Part shown: piece by piece, positions 1 through 6,940 of the stretch
Numbering within the stretch: position 1 is the first letter of the stretch
Layout of the letters: the number at the start of each line of letters is the position of its first letter
The notes under the pieces: model-generated
Databases searched by the model: none
Told to the model about the DNA's origin: nothing
The model's input: the letters and a program-made list of their open reading frames with translations, nothing else
Translations under genes and position numbers: made by a program
Source: Chrysochromulina parva
Lineage: Eukaryota > Haptophyta > Prymnesiales > Chrysochromulinaceae
Assembly (NCBI GenBank): GCA_002887195.1
Contig: PJAB01001228.1
Span: forward strand, 1 to 16,185
Direction: 5' to 3'
DNA length: 16,185 bases

Positions 1-112
1 AGGAGCTCGACAGGCTCGACAGGCAAGGCCTCGACAGCGCCTCGACAGTCGACTCGACAGCGCCTCGACAGCGCCTCGACGGAGCCTCGACAGCTCGACA
101 GCTCGACAGCCA
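1..112. repeat. Degenerate tandem repeat, CTCGACA unit
   Basis: About ten copies of CTCGACA (one reads CTCGACG) separated by 1-8 nt spacers such as GCG, giving an 8-11 nt period. The array runs off the left edge, so its full size is unknown. No open frame of note crosses it. It looks like a short minisatellite; no function can be read from it. Confidence 0.85.
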
Positions 113-424
113 GGGCTCAAGGCGACCGACTACTTGACTGTGGAGTCGTATGCCGTTGTCTCCGCGTCTTCACTGAAACGGTATTCTTCCTTATTGATGG
201 TAAGAACTGAAGTGCTTAGAAAACTCCACGCGACCACCTGAGTCACTGCTCCTCAAACTGTGGGGTCTCTGCTCTATGTTCATCCATCCGACCCACAGCC
301 ACCACCGAAGAATCCGTACTCGTACTGCATGCGGCTTCCTGTACATAGCCTCCATGCACAGTCCATGGCGTAACCGCCACACCGGCGGGCGTCGATGCAC
401 AAGCACCTACTAAGAGAATCCGCA
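113..424. other. Intergenic, no gene seen
   Basis: About 310 nt between the tandem repeat and the stop codon of the minus-strand hypothetical gene. It would hold the 3' UTR and terminator of that gene. Short open frames on the minus strand here have no recognisable composition or motif. I see no RNA gene or convincing signal. Confidence 0.5.
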
Positions 425-970
425 TCACATCTGAAAGGTGCCATTTTGATAGAAATGGCTGCTGTTGTTGCGCATCCTGCTGTGCACGAAGCCGTTTGTG
501 GCCTCGATCTGATTGACGTGCATGTTGTCGGTGAAGGAAAGGCCGCGATGGCGAGGCTGCAGCTTTTCCATCGGCAGCTCATTTGCGTTCAGATAGTTCC
601 CGGCGCTGCTCGGCAGAACGCCATCACCACCGAAAAACCCGGCACTGTCGTCGACGGCTCCCCAGTCATCGGGAACCCCAAGATGCCGCGGCGTCACACC
701 TCCGATCCCCGACGCTTTGATCGTCTTGATCTGCACGTCGACTATCCAGGCGAGCAGCTCGTCTCGCAGCGCTGGCACTGGTGGGAGAGCATGTCCGCCA
801 ATCTTTTGTTGGAGATCGAGGGCCTTGTTCTTCAATGAGGTCGTCTTTGACTGCTCGAGGTTCTCAAAGGTATAGATCGGAATCCTTGTGGCAAGGCCTG
901 TCGGTAGCTGCCCCGCCTTGAAGACACACTCTGTCGGCACTCCGTTGATCATCGTGTTGGGCTGCGGCAT
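425..970 (-). CDS. Hypothetical protein, probably 3' portion of a gene
   Basis: The frame is open from 1036 (after an in-frame TGA at 1037-1039) to a TGA at 425-427. The first in-frame ATG is at 970, giving 181 aa. The stretch reading RIPIYTFENLEQSKTTSL, followed by a helical segment ending PPVPALRDELLAWIVDVQ, looks like a folded domain, and the composition differs from the arginine/alanine-rich shadow frames nearby. I do not recognise a family. The C-terminal part is polar and Asn/Met/His-rich with no membrane segment. The open frame breaks off just inside the left inverted repeat at 1050, so an upstream exon may have been separated by insertion of the 1050-4382 unit, or may be joined by an intron I cannot place. 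No catalytic motif is visible. Existence as a real coding exon is moderately likely; the start is uncertain. Confidence 0.5.
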   Translation of the reverse strand: MPQPNTMINGVPTECVFKAGQLPTGLATRIPIYTFENLEQSKTTSLKNKALDLQQKIGGHALPPVPALRDELLAWIVDVQIKTIKASGIGGVTPRHLGVPDDWGAVDDSAGFFGGDGVLPSSAGNYLNANELPMEKLQPRHRGLSFTDNMHVNQIEATNGFVHSRMRNNSSHFYQNGTFQM

Positions 971-1049
971 CGGGATCGTCGGATTTTGGGAAGATGTCGA
1001 GAGGGACGCGCTCGGCTTCAACAAAGATGGGTCTTTTCAGTTGTCTTTT

Positions 1050-1084
1050 CGTACCGGTAAAAAGACACCGGGGGGAGCCGGGAC
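1050..1084 (+). repeat. Left 35-bp inverted repeat
   Basis: Begins CGTACCGGTAAAAAGACACC and ends GGGGAGCCGGGAC. It is the exact reverse complement of 4348-4382. The outer end carries the palindrome TACCGGTA, which recurs elsewhere in the window. Inward, similarity continues weakly as ACACACGAGACAC-like sequence. Confidence 0.9.
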
Positions 1085-1386
1085 ACACACGAGACACACG
1101 GAACACGCGGACGCACAAAGGCACACAGACCACACAGACGAACCTCAGAACCATCGAAACCCACCAACAACACACACCCCGCACGTCAGCGCGACGACCG
1201 AAGCCGTACCGGTACATGTAAAAATTCAGACGAACGTTAGCCCCCTTCGAGCGCCAGGTTATCTGGACCTGAGCTCAACTCCCCAACCGGGAGTGTGCCC
1301 GGTCTGTGAACGGAAATATGGGCGTCTCCTGGCTCGCACCCGCGGTGGCTCGTGAGCGACGACTTCTTTCAGGACGTACATTCTGA
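1085..1386. other. 5' flank of glycosyltransferase gene; CA-rich tract
   Basis: About 300 nt between the left inverted repeat and the ATG at 1387. The first 100 nt is rich in CACA/GACA steps, a low-complexity tract continuing from the repeat. A TACCGGTA palindrome lies at 1208-1215, mirrored by one at 4319-4326 just inside the right repeat. A pyrimidine-rich acceptor-like string (cttctttcag, ending at 1371) precedes the ATG and could be the end of a 5' intron. No promoter consensus can be assigned. Confidence 0.4.
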
Positions 1387-4347
1387 ATGACCTGCTGCGC
1401 CTCCTCACCGTTTGCTTCGTCGCACCTATTGTCTACCGCACCCATTCCGAAGACGGTGGACCTCGCTGATCCAAACGCGCTCGAGCGCGTGGCCCGAGCG
1501 CGTGCATACCGCGGCGAGCTCATCCTCTTCTCCTTTGACTTTTGCGGCATTTCCGAGGCGCTCTCGCTCATCATCTCCCTGCGGCGTGCGAGCTTTGAGC
1601 ACTTTCTGCCGTTGACCGATGGCATTGAAACATGTGATGCGATGCGAACTGCCGCCAGGCTGCGAGACCTAGACGATCGCACGATGCCGTGCTATTTCAG
1701 CTCGTGGCCTCGAGACCACGCTGGCTGGAAGATGTGGGGTCATGGCCCGGCGTGCGTGAGTGCGGCGCGGCCGTCTCATTCCTGCGTCCTCGAGCAGCTG
1801 TGGACGTCTCGGTACGCCGTCGCAGGCCGGCTGCTTGCGCTTGGCCAGATCAACTTGCTACACATGGACACCGACTCGGCCATCCTCGCGGACCCATACG
1901 CAGTGCTCAAGACGGCGCCACTAGCGGCGCACAATTTGATCTTCGTACCCGAATTGCCGATCAACGGCGGTATGTGGTATGCGCAGAACACCACCGACGG
2001 CGGACCCTCTCAGTGGATCATCGCCGAAGTCGCGCGACGCACGCTACAAGTCATCTCGCTCACGCCGCAGCGACGGATGCTGCCCCCTTTCGACCAGGCA
2101 ATGCTGGGCGACGTGCTGTACACGGCCGCGGATCGTGGCACGGTGCATTGGGGCGCTGCATGCGAGCACATGGTCGTTCGCAAGTCCGCACTTTGCACGG
2201 CCAACACGAGTCGCAATCCGCGAATGATGCGATGGGACGTGCGCCATCGCGGTGAGCCTCCAATTCTCGCTGCCCTCGTGCGCCCCCGCCCAGCATGCAC
2301 GTGCTCACCACGACGCTCCGCCCGCTTCCCCACAGTTGCGCCTCCAACGGCCGCGGCCAGGGCGGCGCTCAAGGCTCCGGCGCCGAAGTCCGAGTACGGT
2401 CGCGCGAGGCTCCCGACCCGGAACAAAGGGATAGTTCCCACCGCTCTCTTCCGTTCCGTCGAGCTGCGCGTGCCCGGGACCACGCATGTCGAGCGAGCAG
2501 CGACCACGTTGCCGTGGCTCTTCCCCAACGGCTGGAAAGCGCAGCAGCTCGGCCTCTTTGCGCGGCGGCCGGCGGCGGCGGCGGTTGTGCACCTGCTTGG
2601 CGTGCGCTGCCGCTGGTGCGAGAGCAGCGAAGATGTCGACCATGGTTCCAAGTGGGAGTGGCAGCACCTCGCCGGCTTTTGGCCGGCGCGGGCGTATACG
2701 CTCGCACCGCTACTCGCCTCCACCTCGGGCGCCTCGGCCACGGCCACGGCTGCGGCTGCTGCTGCGGCTGCGGGCGGCACGGCGCCCAGGCCGCCCGGCA
2801 CAGCGCCAACGGACGGTGGTGGAGTGCCCGGTACGGCGCCATCGGCTGGGCAGGCTGCGCTCTCGCAATCGATTGAGTCGTCGCCACCCGTAGAGTTTGG
2901 CACGATTGGCTCTCCATTGAGTGAGCGCGTGGAGCGTCACTGCCGCAAGCGCGGCCGCGCGCGCCTGCTGTACGCCGACCGGCGTGTGCTGAGCGTCAGT
3001 CGCAAGGCCTTGGCCTACCTGCATGCCGAGGGTGCTGACGACGACGGCGCCGCCGCACGCACCCTCATTCGTCAGTTGATCGTCCTGGCGAGCGTGAGCG
3101 GGCGCATGGCGGTGCTCCCGTCCTTCAACTGCTCCGCCCCGTGGATTCAGAAGGTGCCTCGTGAGGACGGCAGCCTTGTTCTCGCCGACTTGCGCGTGGT
3201 CATCGTCGACGCGGCCGAGGGCCGCCCCATACACGAGCAGCGGTGCGCGCCATGCAACGTACAGTTTGCATGCCGCCAGCACGTCCTCTCGGAGGCTCAG
3301 TGGCGTGCGGCAAAGGAAGCGACGGTTACAGCGACGGTGCCCCAGCCCCCCTCCGATGCCGCTCACGACGGCGCCTCGGCAGGTGTTCTCGACTCGCCGA
3401 CGAGGCTGCCTCTGCCCTTGGTCGCGCCCGAACCGGGCGCCGTACCGGGCGCTCATCGAGTGGTCCATCTGCTGCAGCTCTGGGCCCTGTTGGCCACGCA
3501 CCTCGGCACCCAGCGCGAGTTGCAGCTGGAGGAGCTCGGCGACGTCCGCGGGGACGCTTGCTCTCTCGATGGGGAGCTTCTGAAGCAGTCGGCTTCTCTG
3601 GCGGCGACGGTCGTGCGACTACACTGCGGGGTGGCGGAGGCGGCCCTAGAGCTGCGCAGCCTATGCCCTCGCACGGACGCGGAGACGAGATACGCCCTCG
3701 GCCGTTGGGGGCAGGGAATCGAGGAGGCGAGGTGCCCCCAGTACACCACCAACGAGGGGCAGCTCCTAGAACGTCGGGATGTCCGTGCGGCTCCGCACCC
3801 GATGACCCATTCGGCGGCGGCGTGGCGACGCTCACTGTTGGCGGCGCGGCTGGGAGTCCGCTGTGGGGATATGCTTTGCTCCGACCGCTCGTGCGACGTG
3901 CTCGCCGTCGAAGAGTGCTCGCATAATCTCCGACGCGAGCTCGCGGGGATCGACGCCAACAGCAGCGCGGCGATGCAGCGCGTGCGATCGCACCTTCGGC
4001 ACGCGTCGCCTGCGGTGGTGCAGGAGATGGTGCGGGAGCGTTGCACCGTGTGGATCCATCGTCTCCCCAAAGATTCGAGACCCCGGTGCGACGCACTCAC
4101 AGGGCAGTGCCTTGCGCCGCCGAGAGCTTTCCCGGGAAGGGCAACCTGGCCCTCGGCCATTTGCCTCGAGGAGCCACCGGCGCGCATGTGCTTTGCGGGT
4201 CGGCCGGTAGACCTCAAAGCCGAGAACGCAGAGCGCTTTTGTTCAAAGTGCTACAGCCGTGCCGACGTCGCGCACGGCGCACGATCGTCCAAATCGAGGC
4301 ACGATACGTCATTAGGGCTACCGGTACGCATTCGTGTGTCCGTGTGA
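1387..4347 (+). CDS. Glycosyltransferase-like protein (nucleotide-diphospho-sugar transferase domain)
   Basis: 986 codons, ATG directly after an in-frame TGA. Residues about 40-285 match the pattern of the nucleotide-diphospho-sugar transferase fold (GT-A type, GT77-like): GELILFSFDF near 43-52, a DTD motif at 161-163 in LLHMDTDSAILADPY (sugar-nucleotide/metal site), NGGMWYAQN at 193-201, and FDQAMLGDVL at 235-244. Such enzymes act in the Golgi on glycoproteins or wall polysaccharides. No signal anchor is visible at the N-terminus, so an upstream exon may be missing. Residues about 445-490 are an Ala/Gly/Pro/Thr linker. Around 560-590 a second segment (TLIRQLIVLASVSGRMAVLP) recalls arginine-rich helix motifs of other sugar transferases, but I cannot name it. 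The C-terminus is cysteine-rich. The last codons lie in degenerate repeat sequence, and TGA at 4345-4347 abuts the 35-bp repeat. Substrate unknown. Confidence 0.8.
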   Translation: MTCCASSPFASSHLLSTAPIPKTVDLADPNALERVARARAYRGELILFSFDFCGISEALSLIISLRRASFEHFLPLTDGIETCDAMRTAARLRDLDDRTMPCYFSSWPRDHAGWKMWGHGPACVSAARPSHSCVLEQLWTSRYAVAGRLLALGQINLLHMDTDSAILADPYAVLKTAPLAAHNLIFVPELPINGGMWYAQNTTDGGPSQWIIAEVARRTLQVISLTPQRRMLPPFDQAMLGDVLYTAADRGTVHWGAACEHMVVRKSALCTANTSRNPRMMRWDVRHRGEPPILAALVRPRPACTCSPRRSARFPTVAPPTAAARAALKAPAPKSEYGRARLPTRNKGIVPTALFRSVELRVPGTTHVERAATTLPWLFPNGWKAQQLGLFARRPAAAAVVHLLGVRCRWCESSEDVDHGSKWEWQHLAGFWPARAYTLAPLLASTSGASATATAAAAAAAAGGTAPRPPGTAPTDGGGVPGTAPSAGQAALSQSIESSPPVEFGTIGSPLSERVERHCRKRGRARLLYADRRVLSVSRKALAYLHAEGADDDGAAARTLIRQLIVLASVSGRMAVLPSFNCSAPWIQKVPREDGSLVLADLRVVIVDAAEGRPIHEQRCAPCNVQFACRQHVLSEAQWRAAKEATVTATVPQPPSDAAHDGASAGVLDSPTRLPLPLVAPEPGAVPGAHRVVHLLQLWALLATHLGTQRELQLEELGDVRGDACSLDGELLKQSASLAATVVRLHCGVAEAALELRSLCPRTDAETRYALGRWGQGIEEARCPQYTTNEGQLLERRDVRAAPHPMTHSAAAWRRSLLAARLGVRCGDMLCSDRSCDVLAVEECSHNLRRELAGIDANSSAAMQRVRSHLRHASPAVVQEMVRERCTVWIHRLPKDSRPRCDALTGQCLAPPRAFPGRATWPSAICLEEPPARMCFAGRPVDLKAENAERFCSKCYSRADVAHGARSSKSRHDTSLGLPVRIRVSV
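2252..2335 (+). other. Possible 84-nt in-frame intron
   Basis: A GTGAGC donor at 2252 follows codon 288, and a pyrimidine-rich CCCCACAG acceptor ends at 2335 (a nearer AG at 2293 gives 42 nt). Both lengths are multiples of three and contain no stop, so the frame stays open either way. It sits just after the recognisable glycosyltransferase domain, in sequence that does not look conserved. Only cDNA can decide. Confidence 0.35.
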
Positions 4348-4382
4348 GTCCCGGCTCCCCCCGGTGTCTTTTTACCGGTACG
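4348..4382 (-). repeat. Right 35-bp inverted repeat
   Basis: Perfect reverse complement of 1050-1084. It starts on the base after the glycosyltransferase stop codon and would lie in that gene's 3' UTR. The next plus-strand gene begins 40 nt further on. Confidence 0.9.
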
Positions 4383-4421
4383 CAATCTCCGTACAATTGA
4401 GGAAATGCAAAGTGTCTGCTG

Positions 4422-5762
4422 ATGAAACTCCGCGGTGCTGTGCATTTCTCCGGCACACCCTCAATCTTTGGGTGGCAACGCGGCGGCGCGCAGGTCGGCT
4501 TCGACCCAGGGGGTGGAGGGATGATAAGACAAGAGGCCAGAAAGCAAGTGGCAAAGCAGGTTGTCAATGTCGTGAATCCACGCCTCGTGATGTATACCCA
4601 CTCTTGTTCCCTTGCTGCGACCATACTGGTGTTGAACTACGTCATCATCATCATCCTAGCTTTCGTGCTGAAGGATGACTGCTCCGAGACGTCAGTTGTT
4701 GATCGCTCCTTGCCTGTGACGTTCGGAGACTTCGTGACGTACGAAGAGTTCATCAATATAACGCTGAGCCGTGAGGGTGTCGTCTCATCAGGCACGACCA
4801 CCACCACCACCACAGTCAGTGGATGCGTTAAGAGGAACAGCGCCGTACTTGTGGCACCGTATATGTCCGATATTTGCGCGAACACGTGCAACTACGCCTC
4901 GGATGGTGACTGCGACGATGGTGGACCGGGCTCCGAGTTCCAATTCGGGAGCTCGAACATGTTAAGTGCGGCATGCGCCCTCGGCAGCGACTGCGTAGAC
5001 TGCGGCCCTCGAGTGCGGCCCACGACCTATGCAGGCACAGGAATCACAACTGATGTGCCGTGCTGGAATCAGTATGTGCCATGCAGTAACCGAACAGGCA
5101 CACCAACATCACCTGCAATCAGACCATCAGGCTCGGCAACCACAGAATTCCAGGCTGTTGCAGGATTCACGATAATTCCTGGCGGACTTCCTTGTGGTTG
5201 GTACAAGTCAGACGACGCTCGCAATGTGGGAGGGGATAGCTATCGCGCAGAGATGGGATACACAAAGGCCGATCGCTTTCCCTGGTGCTCACCAGCGGAC
5301 GAGGACTTTGCTATTGAACGCTACCGCAGCATGAGCAACCTTTCGGCGATGGATGGGACAAGGGTGAATCTTGCAATCAGTTGTGGCTTGAACAAGATGA
5401 ATCGATATCCTGTCACACCAGCAGGTGTCTTCTCGCCGAACCTTTCTCCGTCGCCAGGTGACCTCAGTGCTGGCACATTGACCTCATTCACCACACATTG
5501 GAATCTCACCGTGATTACGACGACAAAGGTGTGCCCAAAGTTTTCCGCGACGTTTTCAAGTGCGTTCGCGTACACCGCGCAAATCGAGATCGTCATTACC
5601 CTTGTGCTGATCTACTTGTTCAAGAAGATTGCTCTGATTGCGGATAATAAGGATGTGATTGACATTGGAACCGACGGGATCATTACGAAGGAGAAAGCCT
5701 TGGAGCTCACGAAAGGGAACTCGCAGACAGCGGATGGTGGGATCCGTGCGCAGCGCGCTTGA
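4422..5762 (+). CDS. Two-pass membrane protein with cysteine-rich LNR-like ectodomain
   Basis: 446 codons from ATG at 4422; a second in-frame ATG at 4521 (residue 34) starts just before the basic stretch MIRQEARKQVAK and may be the true start, as the first 33 residues are Gly-rich and featureless. TM1 is about 63-83, TM2 about 384-401. Between them is a roughly 300-residue ectodomain with a Notch-type LNR-like motif at 152-194 (CNYASDGDCDDGGPGSE followed later by CALGSDCVDCGPR), a Thr run at 125-131, further cysteines and several N-glycosylation sequons (NIT 112, NRT 223, NLS 306, NLS 340, NLT 361). The cytosolic tail is short and charged. The two-TM layout with a large disulfide-rich ectodomain resembles P2X or DEG/ENaC channels in topology only; no family motif supports a channel call. 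GC content and GC-ending codons look lower than in the kinesin and calmodulin genes. Function unknown; membrane protein call is firm. Confidence 0.8.
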   Translation: MKLRGAVHFSGTPSIFGWQRGGAQVGFDPGGGGMIRQEARKQVAKQVVNVVNPRLVMYTHSCSLAATILVLNYVIIIILAFVLKDDCSETSVVDRSLPVTFGDFVTYEEFINITLSREGVVSSGTTTTTTTVSGCVKRNSAVLVAPYMSDICANTCNYASDGDCDDGGPGSEFQFGSSNMLSAACALGSDCVDCGPRVRPTTYAGTGITTDVPCWNQYVPCSNRTGTPTSPAIRPSGSATTEFQAVAGFTIIPGGLPCGWYKSDDARNVGGDSYRAEMGYTKADRFPWCSPADEDFAIERYRSMSNLSAMDGTRVNLAISCGLNKMNRYPVTPAGVFSPNLSPSPGDLSAGTLTSFTTHWNLTVITTTKVCPKFSATFSSAFAYTAQIEIVITLVLIYLFKKIALIADNKDVIDIGTDGIITKEKALELTKGNSQTADGGIRAQRA

Positions 5763-5774
5763 CCGCTGGGGCAA

Positions 5775-6003
5775 CATGCGTTCAAAATGAGCTTGGGCAT
5801 CACGGGGGCGCCATCGGGGTCCGTCACCACTGGCGCCGCCGACGGCGCGAGATCCGAGCTGAGCGCTGGCGTGGGCATTGTCCCTCGACATCGTCCCGTC
5901 CAAGATCGGATGTCGACTGCGCCGTTCATGTCGATTGGCGGTGGCGTCGAGGGGCGCGTGCGCTCGCGGTGTGCCCAGCACGGCCTCGCGCTTCTCGGCC
6001 TCA
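5775..6003 (-). pseudogene. Degenerate duplicate of kinesin-TPR exon 3 fragment
   Basis: This segment aligns with 7119-7350 inside exon 3 of the kinesin-TPR gene, same orientation. Long stretches match, for example GGCATCACGGGGGCGCCATC and CGTCACCACTGGCGCCGCC, with an insertion of about 20 nt near 5880-5910 and a deletion of about 30 nt near 5980 relative to the parent. On the minus strand it still reads SSDLAPSAAPVVTDPDGAPV, against SSEPAPSAAPVVTGPDGAPV in the parent. It has no start, TPR or motor and directly follows the stop of the membrane-protein gene, so it is a dead fragment or 3' UTR material. The right end lies close to a TACCGGTA palindrome at about 6012. Confidence 0.85.
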
Positions 6004-6013
6004 TCACTCCGTA

Positions 6014-6940
6014 CCGGTAGCACGTCTTCTCTCGTCTGAGGTGCCACAGCGGGTGCTCGGGTCGCTGTGGAGGGCTCGACACCTCGACTGTGCTTCGTGT
6101 GTGGAGTGTGCCGTCGCCGCGCCCGGTCGTCGTCGGTTTGTGGCTAGTTTTCGGGCAGTTTTAGTTTCAGTGAGGACATGTCTGAGCGGGAGCGGATGGA
6201 CCGCCGCGGACCTGACCGCCGACCGACCCCGCAAGAGCCCGACTGGGGCGGTCTGATGCGCGCCCCGGGGGCGGCAGAGCGCGGGTCCATCGGACGACAT
6301 TTCATGGGTACCGGTACGTTATTACTCGGTCGTACAGACGCGAGACGGTACGTATCTTTCGATCGATAACAATTAACATCGCGTGCGGAGCGCGGTCGAA
6401 CGGGCCCCTCACGACGCGCATGCCGAATAAATGCGAATTTCGTAATGAGTCAAATAAAATGAGTATTATAGAAGTGTGTGCTTTCTCAATCTGCGTGTAC
6501 ACTGCTTACCCACCGCCCCGCGCACCGCGCGCTCCCGGCCGGCACCGGACCTCGCTCGTTCTCTCTCGCTAGTCTCTGCGCTCTTGATACAGGACAACGC
6601 CGGTTCAACGCGCACAACAACAAGCTACAAGGCCCACAAGCCTGTCTCTGACAGTAGACGTCGAGAACGACTCTCGGACACACAACGGCCTAGGAGCAGA
6701 CATTGCAGACGAGAACCAGAAAGGGGGCACAGATGCTCGACGTCCAAACCGGCTCGAGCTTCAACTCACGGCTCGCCCTGTGAACGCGCTTTGGCCCTGC
6801 CCCGCTGCCGCCGCGATTCCGGCCCCTTCCACAGCACAAAATAAGTGAACATCCAGTCTCTCCTGTAGCGGCCCGCCTGAGGTCCTCGCCGTGCCTAGAC
6901 GCCGCCACTCATCACGCGCCGCTACCCGTCGCGGGTCGCC
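6014..6940. other. Intergenic, about 0.9 kb, no gene supported
   Basis: Convergent region between the plus-strand membrane-protein gene and the minus-strand kinesin gene, so it should hold two 3' ends. Small open frames on both strands have random-looking composition. An AT-rich island at about 6355-6475 contains AATAAA at 6426-6431 and 6453-6458 on the plus strand, possible poly(A) signals, though 660 nt from the upstream stop. A TACCGGTA palindrome lies at about 6306. Nothing else recognised. Confidence 0.5.

Larger units (their letters stand above)
1050..4382. mobile_element. Candidate non-autonomous TIR element carrying a host-type gene
   Basis: The unit is bounded by two 35-bp inverted repeats that match at every position (1050-1084 and 4348-4382), with weaker similarity continuing inward through a CA/CG-rich tract. 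Inside is one gene, a glycosyltransferase-like protein; no transposase, integrase or reverse transcriptase is seen. Both ends read CGTACCGG outward-in, so a TA target duplication just inside the CG is possible, but no longer target-site duplication is visible in the flanks. A third, diverged copy of the repeat stands alone at 12563-12592, showing that the sequence is dispersed. Known non-autonomous DNA transposons can capture host genes (Pack-type elements), which would explain this layout. The alternative is two MITE-like insertions that happen to flank the gene. Confidence 0.5.

Noticed and set aside
888..1355. 155-codon plus-strand frame before the glycosyltransferase
   Set aside because: It runs through the inverted repeat and CA tract, overlaps the minus-strand hypothetical gene and reads His/Thr-rich low complexity.
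2010..2903. 297-codon minus-strand open frame over the glycosyltransferase
   Set aside because: Composition is Ala/Arg/Ser-rich and motif-free; the plus strand carries DTD and NGG motifs.
4422..5762. P2X or DEG/ENaC channel assignment
   Set aside because: Only the two-helix topology fits; no family signature residues or conserved cysteine pattern were found.
6178..6369. Small plus-strand ORF (63 codons)
   Set aside because: Arg/Pro/Gly-rich, crosses a TACCGGTA palindrome, with no homology or context to support it.
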